From the NCBI GenBank assembly GCA_035528475.1, contig DATKYO010000105.1, positions 1-29,954 of the forward strand: DNA of 29,954 nt. Reading direction: 5' to 3'. A model generated the notes under the pieces. That model searched no databases, was not told the origin of the DNA, and was given only the letters and a program-made list of their open reading frames with translations. This stretch comes from SD8 sp035528475 (GTDB lineage: Archaea > Halobacteriota > Methanomicrobia > Methanomicrobiales > Methanospirillaceae). This document shows, one piece after another, positions 22,425 through 29,572 of the stretch; positions within the stretch are counted from its first letter, which is position 1; every line of letters starts with the position of its first letter. A program made the position numbers and the translations under genes.

Positions 22425-23547
22425 CAAATATCTTTTTCATTATTTTTTCTGAGAGAAGATGTTTCTGCCGCATATACTCCCTGCTTGAGAGACCGATCTG
22501 CCGGATGGTCATGTCCCTGAACATGCAGGGTGATGAATCCTTGCAGCACCAGGCCAGGCTTCCGAAACAGGTATGTTTACCATCATCAAGGGGTGTATCA
22601 ATAACGCTTTTGAGTTTGAGGGCCTGGTACTCATCGCGTGACAACCCTAACTTGTCGAGTGTGGGGATAAGTGGGCAGTTCTTCACAGGCATACAGCAAA
22701 AAGCCAGGGAACGGACATCTCCTCCACGGCAAAGCTGCTTGGGGGAATTGTACCACCCGTGTTCATCAGCAAACCTGCTTATCGCCGCATCGAGCCCCGC
22801 AAGAGTTCTCTTATCCGAATGCCTTGCAAGAGAAACCATATCGGCCCCATGCGAGAGCATCTCCTTCATGCGTTCAAAGTTGTTGATGGAATTATTGGCA
22901 ATAAGGAAAAGCGGGCAGATGTTCCGGATCTGCCGGATCTTTTGATATCCGAAATCCATCAGGTCCACATGAATGATATCCCCACCTGCGTGCCAGATCT
23001 TTTTTGCTAAAATCCGGTCATCCGCACTTACCCCTGCCCGAATCTTCACGGAGACAGTGACATCAAATGATTTAAGCGCTTTAATTATTTCCACGAGTTG
23101 CCCAGGGTGGTGAAGCAGATATTCGCCGCAGCCTGCGTCAATCATGGGTTCCTGCCGGCAATGGGCATCGATCTCATAAATTACCGAATCCCCGAACTGC
23201 TCGGCAATATCCATGAATGATTCGGGCTTGCTCCCCCTGATATTCAGACCCAGGACTACATCGCTCTCATCCATCATTTTTATCTGACAGGCAAGTTCCT
23301 CGACCGGATCGTCATATAAAAATTCCTTCCTCCCGCCTTCTGCCATGACACAGCTTGCATTCATGGTCTCTTTATCGATAGAATATCCCCCGATAAAAGC
23401 GACCCCCACATGGCTTGCTCTCTCAAGAACATATCCTGCATCAACACTACCGGCCATTGATGCGATGGCCAGCGGGGTCTTTACTACTTTATTATTTAGT
23501 ATAAGGCCAAATCGTTCGAAATATTGCATTGATTCCATATTACACAC
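22396..23547 (-). CDS. Methanogenesis marker protein 9 (dihydrouridine synthase-like TIM barrel plus Cys-rich domain)
   Basis: A 383-residue protein in two parts. Residues 1-260 form a FMN-type TIM barrel related to dihydroorotate dehydrogenase and tRNA-dihydrouridine synthase, with TPLAIASMAGSVDAGYVLER, VVLGLNIRGSKPESF, VIYEIDAHCRQEPMIDAGCG and VSVKIRAGVSADDRILAKKI. Residues 275-375 hold nine cysteines, including LAFCCMPVKNCPLIPTLDKL and HTCFGSLAWCCKDSSPCMFR. That cysteine-rich end matches methanogenesis marker domain 9, found in essentially all methanogens. The cysteines suggest an iron-sulfur cluster; the reaction is unknown. The start could be GTG 23547, ATG 23538 or ATG 23529; none has a convincing ribosome site. 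It overlaps the CitG-like gene by about 30 bases. Confidence 0.85.
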   Translation of the reverse strand: MCNMESMQYFERFGLILNNKVVKTPLAIASMAGSVDAGYVLERASHVGVAFIGGYSIDKETMNASCVMAEGGRKEFLYDDPVEELACQIKMMDESDVVLGLNIRGSKPESFMDIAEQFGDSVIYEIDAHCRQEPMIDAGCGEYLLHHPGQLVEIIKALKSFDVTVSVKIRAGVSADDRILAKKIWHAGGDIIHVDLMDFGYQKIRQIRNICPLFLIANNSINNFERMKEMLSHGADMVSLARHSDKRTLAGLDAAISRFADEHGWYNSPKQLCRGGDVRSLAFCCMPVKNCPLIPTLDKLGLSRDEYQALKLKSVIDTPLDDGKHTCFGSLAWCCKDSSPCMFRDMTIRQIGLSSREYMRQKHLLSEKIMKKIFDGSTQAESG

Positions 23548-23600
23548 ACAAAATTTTTTACTCCGGCTATTGGGGTTCCTTATGAGTTTTAATTCAATTG

Positions 23601-23629
23601 AATATAAAAAGTTGGACTGATAACAGTCC
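23601..23629 (-). promoter_or_regulatory. TATA promoter and upstream palindrome of the marker-9 operon
   Basis: On the minus strand a TATA-like TTTTTATATT lies at 23601-23610. Immediately upstream is a perfect palindrome, GGACTG (23614-23619), ATAA, CAGTCC (23624-23629). Its position over the BRE region is where a regulator could block TFB/TBP. The leader to the gene would be about 40 bases. Confidence 0.4.
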
Positions 23630-23733
23630 GGTGCCGGGATCTCATTACGATAAATCCATATTCTGCGGTTTTCAATACGGATGGGCGATGTGAGTTATCT
23701 TCGTAATATTCCATAGTTTTTTTCCTATAACAA

Positions 23734-23758
23734 AAAAATCGTCATAATTGCGATTTTT
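23734..23758. promoter_or_regulatory. Inverted repeat upstream of the F430 operon
   Basis: AAAAATCG (23734-23741) and CGATTTTT (23751-23758) form perfect 8-base arms around a 9-base spacer, centred 75 bases before cfbA ATG 23821. A TTTTAAGA at about 23790-23797 could be the cfbA TATA element, giving a leaderless or nearly leaderless message. The repeat would then lie about 30 bases upstream of it, a plausible activator or repressor site. Confidence 0.35.
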
Positions 23759-23820
23759 GATCCGTCTGCGCGAAGAAAATTAGTAATCATTTTAAGATTA
23801 CCAGTATTACATTGTATTAT

Positions 23821-24222
23821 ATGGTCAAGAAGGGATTGTTACTGATCGGACATGGAAGCAAACTCCCGCACAATAAGGAACTTGTGGAATCCACTGGTCG
23901 CATAATTGCCGAAAATCATCCTCAATATATTGTAAAATGCGGTTTTATGAATATGAACCCCCCCAGCATAAAGGACTGCATGGAAGAATTCCGGCATGAG
24001 AAGATCGATGTCCTGGTAGTAGTCCCCCTTTTCCTGGCAAAGGGAGTACATATCCTCAAAGACATCCCGGCATTGATTGGCCTCCCGGAAGGTGCAAAAA
24101 GGGGTAGTTTCAGCCTGAACGGTGCGACCATCCCGCTTCTCTATGCAGATCCAATCGGAAGTGACCCTCTCCTGGCAGATCTTATGGTCAAGAATGCTGA
24201 AAAGATGCTCTCCGGTCTCTGA
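23821..24222 (+). CDS. cfbA: Sirohydrochlorin nickelochelatase
   Basis: A 133-residue small chelatase of the CbiX-short type. It inserts Ni2+ into sirohydrochlorin, the first committed step to coenzyme F430. The two metal-ligand histidines are His11 in LLIGHGSKLP and His77 in PLFLAKGVHILKDIP, corresponding to the pair used by the Methanocaldococcus enzyme. The single-domain length fits archaeal CfbA, which works as a homodimer. ATG 23821 is used; a TTG at 23812 would add only three residues. It lies six bases before cfbE and heads the four-gene operon. The nickel context agrees with hypA nearby. Confidence 0.95.
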   Translation: MVKKGLLLIGHGSKLPHNKELVESTGRIIAENHPQYIVKCGFMNMNPPSIKDCMEEFRHEKIDVLVVVPLFLAKGVHILKDIPALIGLPEGAKRGSFSLNGATIPLLYADPIGSDPLLADLMVKNAEKMLSGL

Positions 24223-24228
24223 AACGGT

Positions 24229-25452
24229 ATGAAGATTCTGGTGCTGGATACGATTCACGGGGGAGCCGAGATAGGGAGATTTCTGGAACGATTGGGACAT
24301 TTTGTCGATCTGGTGGACGTGTATCGGGAAACATCGGTTGTTGATGCAGACACTGCTTCGTGCAGGGAATATGACCTGATGATCGCACCCGTCCACCTTG
24401 ATCCCTCCTGTTTTTTACTTCAAAAACTACGGATACCATGCATCTCCCATCATGAAGCGGTCCGCTGGATTCTGGGAGATACTGTCCCTTCCCCCATGAT
24501 AGAGATTTCAGGAGCCCGTGGGAAGACAACCGTCGCCCATGCGCTGGCCCATGTGATGACGGGGGAGGGTATCCTGCACACCTCGCGGGGGACATATGCG
24601 TGCCCGACAGGGAATGCACTCTGGAAGAGCAGCATCACTCCCGCTTCCGTAATCGCGTCTGCCCGCCACGCATATGGTTCGGGCGGCTGGTGCATCGCCG
24701 AGATCTCCCTGGGATTCTGTGGAGCGGGTGACCTGGGAATCCTCACTTCAGCTGAAGATTACACCTTTGCCGGAGGAAAACGCAATGCACTGCAGGAAAA
24801 ATTACGATCGGGGCAGCGGTTGCCGAAACTGGTCACCGCTCCCGGTGTCGATGCTCCCGGCTCTCCGGTAAAGGCGGATGAGGTTTCGCATGTTCACGGT
24901 GAGACCTGCACCTACAGGCTGGATGGGATTCACGGTTCTTTTTCAAATCCGCTTCTTTTACTTGAAGGATACCGTGTGCCGCTCATGCTGGCAGCTGCAG
25001 GAGCAATGGTCCTGGGATTGGACCCTGAAAAGCTCGGCGATTTTCCACCGCTGGAGGGACGGATGGCGGTTGAAAAATGGGGCGATCTCCTTGTGGTTGA
25101 CAATTCCAACAGCGGCACCACCAGGAATACTACCGTTGCCGCCATTGAATACGTAAAAGTGCTCCGTGGCAAGCGGCCGATCACCCTCGTAATCGGGCAG
25201 GAGGAAGCCTGTGTGTGTGAAGGGTTTCCTGCAGAAGAGGTTTTCAAAACCGCAAGGGTTGTCCGGCCGGATATCCTGATACTTGTCGGCGAATATCTTG
25301 GGGAAATGAATACAGGGGAACTGGTGACGCAGATGGCAGCAGATAAGCCGTCTCAAATCCATTATTGTCCTACTCTGGAAGAGGGAAGGAATATTGCAGG
25401 AGAAATGTCGCAGACCGGGAGTGTCATCCTGGCAGTCAAGACCTGGAGATGA
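24229..25452 (+). CDS. cfbE: Coenzyme F430 synthetase (Mur ligase-like)
   Basis: A 407-residue Mur-ligase-related enzyme catalysing the last F430 step: ATP-dependent closure of the 17(3) side chain of seco-F430 to form the carbocyclic F ring. The P-loop ISGARGKTTVAHALAH lies near residues 92-107. The central-domain segment YTFAGGKRNALQEKL and the C-terminal ligase region GRMAVEKWGDLLVVDNSNSG followed by TTRNTTVAAIEYVK resemble MurC/D/E/F relatives. The first 85 residues form an unusual N-terminal domain (KILVLDTIHGGAEIGRFLER) typical of CfbE. Four bases separate it from cfbD, so the operon is tightly packed. Cytoplasmic. Confidence 0.93.
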   Translation: MKILVLDTIHGGAEIGRFLERLGHFVDLVDVYRETSVVDADTASCREYDLMIAPVHLDPSCFLLQKLRIPCISHHEAVRWILGDTVPSPMIEISGARGKTTVAHALAHVMTGEGILHTSRGTYACPTGNALWKSSITPASVIASARHAYGSGGWCIAEISLGFCGAGDLGILTSAEDYTFAGGKRNALQEKLRSGQRLPKLVTAPGVDAPGSPVKADEVSHVHGETCTYRLDGIHGSFSNPLLLLEGYRVPLMLAAAGAMVLGLDPEKLGDFPPLEGRMAVEKWGDLLVVDNSNSGTTRNTTVAAIEYVKVLRGKRPITLVIGQEEACVCEGFPAEEVFKTARVVRPDILILVGEYLGEMNTGELVTQMAADKPSQIHYCPTLEEGRNIAGEMSQTGSVILAVKTWR

Positions 25453-25455
25453 ATC

Positions 25456-26520
25456 ATGAAGTATATACAACCACGCCCGAGTTCAATTGTCGCCGCCCTC
25501 TATACAGCCCGCGACCTTGAAGTAGATGTCGCCGTCCTGCACGGCCCGTCCGGCTGTTCATTCAAACACGCCCGTCTTTTAGAGGAGGACGGACTGCGGG
25601 TACTCACCACGTCACTGGCAGATAATGAGTTTATCTTCGGGGGGCAGCAGCCCCTGGAATCAGTCTTAAAATATGCAGAAGAACATTTTCACCCCAAACG
25701 AATGGCCGTGGTCGGCACCTGCGTGTCCATGATCATCGGGGAAGACCTCCAGTCTGCCATCGACAACTCCGGCATCACCACACCGACCATAGCCATTGAT
25801 ATCCATGCCGGTTACCCGGAGAATATCGACGGAGTCATTGCCACGCTCGAACCTGCAGCACATGCCGGATGGATCAGCACTGAGGAACTTGACAGACAAA
25901 TATTCCTGCTTGAATCAGCAAACAAGGTGGAAAGGCTTCGCGGGGCTGCCTCAAAACCGTATATCGAACCTTCGCGGGGCGACCTCAAGTACAAGGTTGC
26001 CGAAAGGCTACTCTCGGTTGCCAGGAGCGGAAAGTCAGGAGTCGCGATACTGAACGCAAAGAAGGAGACGGCCTACATGTTCGCCGACGAGCTGGTGGCC
26101 CTCTTCCAGGCGTGCCCGGATTGCGATATAACCTACATTGTGAACCTGGAACAGCGGGGTCTTCCGAAGGTAAGGGAAGATGCCCGCCGCATTGCCGGTG
26201 AGTTAAAAGATCTCGGGCTCCCCATCCGGCTCCTTGGCGCCCTGGACGAATACGGCGCGAATGGTGAAGCCATGGGAGTGAAATTGAGGGAGCTCGCCCC
26301 TGATTATGCCCTTATCGCAGGGGTTCCCCATGCCATTCCCCCCGAGTATACCCGCGGGATCGAATGCTTCTCCATCACAAACGGGCCCCGGCAGGTGGAG
26401 CCCTTAAAAGAACTCGGTCATGAGCACGTAGTGGTGGAGATCGACCTTCATCCCAAGACTCTTGGCGTCACGAATATCGTGGAGAGTGAGTTTGGGGCAA
26501 TACTCCGGAGTATGTCATGA
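25456..26520 (+). CDS. cfbD: Ni-sirohydrochlorin a,c-diamide reductive cyclase, catalytic subunit
   Basis: A 354-residue nitrogenase-like catalytic subunit. With the NifH-like CfbC it performs the six-electron reduction and lactam cyclisation of Ni-sirohydrochlorin a,c-diamide to seco-F430. The N-terminus is diagnostic: RPSSIVAALYTARDLEVDVA followed by VLHGPSGCSFKHARLL with Cys34, TTSLADNEFIFGGQQPLESV and VVGTCVSMIIGEDL with Cys89. Unlike NifD it lacks the middle cluster cysteine between these two, in keeping with a [4Fe-4S] cluster held between CfbD protomers. The stop overlaps cfbB by four bases. No cfbC is adjacent, although many methanogens keep cfbC and cfbD together. Confidence 0.95.
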   Translation: MKYIQPRPSSIVAALYTARDLEVDVAVLHGPSGCSFKHARLLEEDGLRVLTTSLADNEFIFGGQQPLESVLKYAEEHFHPKRMAVVGTCVSMIIGEDLQSAIDNSGITTPTIAIDIHAGYPENIDGVIATLEPAAHAGWISTEELDRQIFLLESANKVERLRGAASKPYIEPSRGDLKYKVAERLLSVARSGKSGVAILNAKKETAYMFADELVALFQACPDCDITYIVNLEQRGLPKVREDARRIAGELKDLGLPIRLLGALDEYGANGEAMGVKLRELAPDYALIAGVPHAIPPEYTRGIECFSITNGPRQVEPLKELGHEHVVVEIDLHPKTLGVTNIVESEFGAILRSMS

Positions 26521-27902
26521 AAGCCCTGATGATCGCGGGAGACCGGTCAGGGAGCGGCAAGACCAGCATCACCCTGGCTCTCTCTTCCATCCTCTCGCGG
26601 TCGATGGCTGTCCAGACCTTCAAGGTGGGAATGGACTATATCGATCCCTCTTACCTGACAGGCGTGACGGGAAGACCCTGCCGCAACCTGGACAGTTTTG
26701 TTCTCTCTGACGACGAGATCAGGCAGATCTACGCCCATGGCAGCAATGGTGCCGACATGGTCATTGTTGAAGGGGTGCGGGGGCTTTTCGAAGGTGCGGA
26801 AGCACTGGGGGACAGTGGCAGTTCCGCATCGATTGCCAAATCCCTTGACCTCCCGGTTGTACTTGTGGTCAGCGCAAGGAGCATCACTCGGAGTGCGGCA
26901 GCCATCGTAAAGGGATTCCAGGCCTTCGACCCTGATGTGAAGATCCGGGGAGTGATCTTGAACAACGTGGCCGGGGGAAAGCATATCGAGAAGGCGTCAA
27001 CTGCGATCGAGCATTACTGCGGCATCCCGGTCATTGGTGCAATACCGCGGCAGCCGGAGATGGAGCTTACCATGCGCCACCTTGGGCTGGTCCCATACCT
27101 GGAGGGCAAGGACCATCCCAGTTTCAGGGAGAGGATCGATTCAGTCACTTCAATGATCGGGGACCATGTGGATATGGAACGGTTCTGCTCGCTGGCAGAG
27201 ACCCGGGATGTCCCTGCTTCGCCGCAGCAGGTATTTTCACCCGGTGGAACGAAAGGGGTGAAGATCGGGGTGGCACTGGACGAGGCATTCAATTTTTATT
27301 ACGCCGATCTCTTCGACATCCTTCCCGCATGCGGAGCGGAATATGTCACTTTCAGCCCTCTGCATGATTCCCTCCCGGATGCGGACGGCTATATCATCGG
27401 TGGGGGGTACCCTGAGCTCTTTTTACCGGGACTTGAGGAGAACGCGGCCATGAGGGAAGATATAAAAAAGGCGGCGGCAGGGGATTTTCCAATATATGCC
27501 GAATGCGGCGGCCTGATGTACCTTACCGACAGCATGGTACTCCGTGAGGGATGGCAGGGGCGGAAACGCGAGGAATCCTACCGGATGTGCGGGGTCTATG
27601 ACGGGTCCACCAGGATGCCTGCCCGGAGAGTAGTAAGCTATGTGGAAGGGACCAGTGACCCGGCAGGGCCGATGGGGCCGGGACGATTCAGGGGGCACGA
27701 GTTCCACTACTCGGAAGTGAAACTCAATACCGGGACGTCTTTTGCCTACACTCTCTCCAGGGGCCAGGGAATTGCCGGAAACCTGGACGGGGCCCTGTCA
27801 GGGATGACCCTTGGAAGCTACACACACCTCCACCCGGTCAGCAGCAGGGAGATGTTCGCCCATTTCATTGGGTGCTGCCGGGGAGAATCAATCAGCAGGT
27901 AA
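26517..27902 (+). CDS. cfbB: Ni-sirohydrochlorin a,c-diamide synthase
   Basis: A 461-residue member of the CobB/CbiA family. It uses glutamine and ATP to amidate the a- and c-acetate groups of Ni-sirohydrochlorin, the step between CfbA and CfbC/D. The N-terminal synthetase domain has the P-loop AGDRSGSGKTSITLAL at residues 7-22 and KVGMDYIDPSYLTGV. The C-terminal class I glutaminase has PIYAECGGLMYLTDS with nucleophile near Cys330, and GSYTHLHPVSS, in which the catalytic histidine should lie. The same fold serves cobyrinate a,c-diamide synthesis (CbiA), but the operon with cfbA, cfbE and cfbD settles the function. ATG 26517 overlaps cfbD. Confidence 0.95.
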   Translation: MKALMIAGDRSGSGKTSITLALSSILSRSMAVQTFKVGMDYIDPSYLTGVTGRPCRNLDSFVLSDDEIRQIYAHGSNGADMVIVEGVRGLFEGAEALGDSGSSASIAKSLDLPVVLVVSARSITRSAAAIVKGFQAFDPDVKIRGVILNNVAGGKHIEKASTAIEHYCGIPVIGAIPRQPEMELTMRHLGLVPYLEGKDHPSFRERIDSVTSMIGDHVDMERFCSLAETRDVPASPQQVFSPGGTKGVKIGVALDEAFNFYYADLFDILPACGAEYVTFSPLHDSLPDADGYIIGGGYPELFLPGLEENAAMREDIKKAAAGDFPIYAECGGLMYLTDSMVLREGWQGRKREESYRMCGVYDGSTRMPARRVVSYVEGTSDPAGPMGPGRFRGHEFHYSEVKLNTGTSFAYTLSRGQGIAGNLDGALSGMTLGSYTHLHPVSSREMFAHFIGCCRGESISR

Positions 27903-27932
27903 AAAATAGTAGGAGCCCAAAATTTTAATCAC

Positions 27933-28802
27933 ATGCTAATATATCTCGACGGCAAGTTCGTCCCGAAAGAGGAGGCAAAGGTCTCGGTCTTTGACCACGG
28001 CTTCCTCTATGGAGACGGGGTTTTTGAGGGGATACGCGCCTACAACGGCCGGGTCTTCCGGCTTGAGGAGCACCTGGACAGGCTCTACGACTCTGCAAAG
28101 ACAATCGACCTTAAGGTGCCGATCTCCAAGGAAGAGTTTTCAGAGATCATCCTTGAGACACTGCGGAAGAACAACCTCCGCGAAGCATATATACGCCCTC
28201 TCGTCAGCAGGGGAGTGGGCGACCTGGGGCTTGACCCAAGGAAATGCCCAAAACCAAGCGTCATCGTCATTGCCGTAGAATGGGGCGCTATGTACGGCGA
28301 TCTTTACGAGAAGGGCCTCAGGGCTATCACCGTCTCAATAAGGAGAAACCCGGCCGAATCTCTCCCGCCCAACGTGAAGAGCTTAAACTACTTGAACAAC
28401 ATCTTTGCCAAGATCGAGGCAAATTACAAGGGCGGAGACGAGGCCATCTTCTTCGACACCAACGGCTATGTCTCCGAAGGGTCCGGCGACAACATATTCG
28501 TGGTGAAGAACGGCGAGATCGTCACCCCGCCAACGATTAACAACCTGCGTGGGATAACCCGCATGGTGGCACTGGAAGCCACTGCATCGCTTGGGATCAC
28601 GGTAAAAGAGCAGAACCTAGGGTATTTTGACATGTATTCTGCCGACGAGGTATTTGTCACCGGGACAGCCGCGGAAGTGGCCCCGATCGTCCTGATCGAC
28701 GGCCGATCCATAGGCACAGGAAAACCCGGCCCCATCACGCGCCAGCTGATGGCCACCTTCAAAACAATCACGGAAAACGAAGGAACACCCATCTACCCGT
28801 GA
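27933..28802 (+). CDS. ilvE: Branched-chain amino acid aminotransferase
   Basis: A 289-residue class IV PLP aminotransferase that transfers amino groups between glutamate and the 2-oxoacids of leucine, isoleucine and valine. The start LIYLDGKFVPKEEAKVSVFD followed by HGFLYGDGVFEGIRAYNG is standard for IlvE. The PLP lysine is Lys149 in PPNVKSLNYLNNI. Further family segments are VSEGSGDNIFVVKNGEI and YSADEVFVTGTAAEVAPI. It is 30 bases after cfbB; that gap has a GGAG 19 bases before the ATG and an AT-rich AAAATTTTAATC, so it may be read through from the F430 operon or have its own start. No functional link to F430 is apparent. Confidence 0.93.
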   Translation: MLIYLDGKFVPKEEAKVSVFDHGFLYGDGVFEGIRAYNGRVFRLEEHLDRLYDSAKTIDLKVPISKEEFSEIILETLRKNNLREAYIRPLVSRGVGDLGLDPRKCPKPSVIVIAVEWGAMYGDLYEKGLRAITVSIRRNPAESLPPNVKSLNYLNNIFAKIEANYKGGDEAIFFDTNGYVSEGSGDNIFVVKNGEIVTPPTINNLRGITRMVALEATASLGITVKEQNLGYFDMYSADEVFVTGTAAEVAPIVLIDGRSIGTGKPGPITRQLMATFKTITENEGTPIYP

Positions 28803-28825
28803 ATATCCGGGGTGGCAATTCCAAT

Positions 28826-28838
28826 ACATATTTTTAAG
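28826..28838 (+). promoter_or_regulatory. TATA promoter of tRNA-Glu
   Basis: ATATTTTTAAG at 28828-28838 lies about 30 bases before the first tRNA base, the usual distance for an archaeal tRNA promoter. Confidence 0.55.
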
Positions 28839-28865
28839 GGAACGACTAACATTAGAGAGCAATTT

Positions 28866-28940
<75 letters not shown>

Positions 28941-29145
28941 TCCGATTTTGTGGATAGTTTGAATCCTGTTCTGGAAAATTGAACTTTGACTTTTGAATGA
29001 TTATTAATTTTAATGCAAGTTTGTATTAATAGAATCAATTATCACAGCATCCAGCGATTTTGTTCTTTTTTATATTTTGAAAAGATAGAGTAACTTTTTG
29101 CATCATGTCCAGGATAATGATAAATAGATGAGAGGAGCCGGGAAA
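28941..29145. other. AT-rich intergenic region after tRNA-Glu
   Basis: No gene, tRNA remnant or clear repeat is visible in these 205 bases. The sequence is noticeably more AT-rich than its surroundings, with runs such as TTCTTTTTTATATTTTG at 29065-29081 that could be a terminator for the tRNA or a promoter for what follows. Confidence 0.4.
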
Positions 29146-29423
29146 ATGTCGCGACTATATTCTGGCTCTATATGGCATGGTGAAGTGAATACTCATTAAA
29201 AAAAATTTGGATCATAGGCGGTTTAACAATTATCTTTTTGCTCTTTATAGGAGTGTATTTTGTTATCCCGTCATTGCAAACCTTAAATCTCAATTCGTTT
29301 GTATTCGGAGTATGCTGTTTTAGTATTGGAACAGGGGTTTTTGCTCTGCATTCCAGGAAAAAATTATTTTCTTTGATAGAGTTCGGGAAATTTTCAGATG
29401 AGTCATCTAACTTCCCTCAATAA
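29146..29423 (+). pseudogene. Small two-helix membrane protein, apparently frameshifted
   Basis: ATG 29146, preceded by GAGGAGCCGGGAAA, starts a frame reading SRLYSGSIWHGEVNTH and stopping at TAA 29197-29199. In the -1 frame, directly from the same place, an open stretch encodes LKKIWIIGGLTIIFLLFIGV, then YFVIPSLQTLNLNSFVFGVC and on to TAA 29421-29423: two hydrophobic helices and a charged tail. That second frame has no ATG or GTG before its first helix; its only starts are inside the helix (TTG 29238). One additional base next to the eight-A run at 29198-29205 would join the two parts into a protein of about 91 residues. Either the gene is broken, the base is a sequencing error, or the parts are unrelated. 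I know no family for it. Confidence 0.4.
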
Positions 29424-29572
29424 CGGAAAATGTCATAGCGACCATTTAAATCATTTTATGAAATGGCACAATTGAACACGGACTCCTAATCCGGCAAGTA
29501 ATACCCTTGCGAACTGTCCACAGGAAACGGCAACCAGCACACATATCCAGTACAAGTTCCAATTCACCATGA

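Noticed and set aside
29461..29515. tRNA-Arg-like anticodon arm (CGGA-CTCCTAA-TCCG at 29479-29493, anticodon would be CCT).
   Set aside because: No matching acceptor arm, and no GGTTCGAAT-type T arm follows. It could be a tRNA remnant or integration scar, but a 4-bp stem and 7-base loop alone is not enough.
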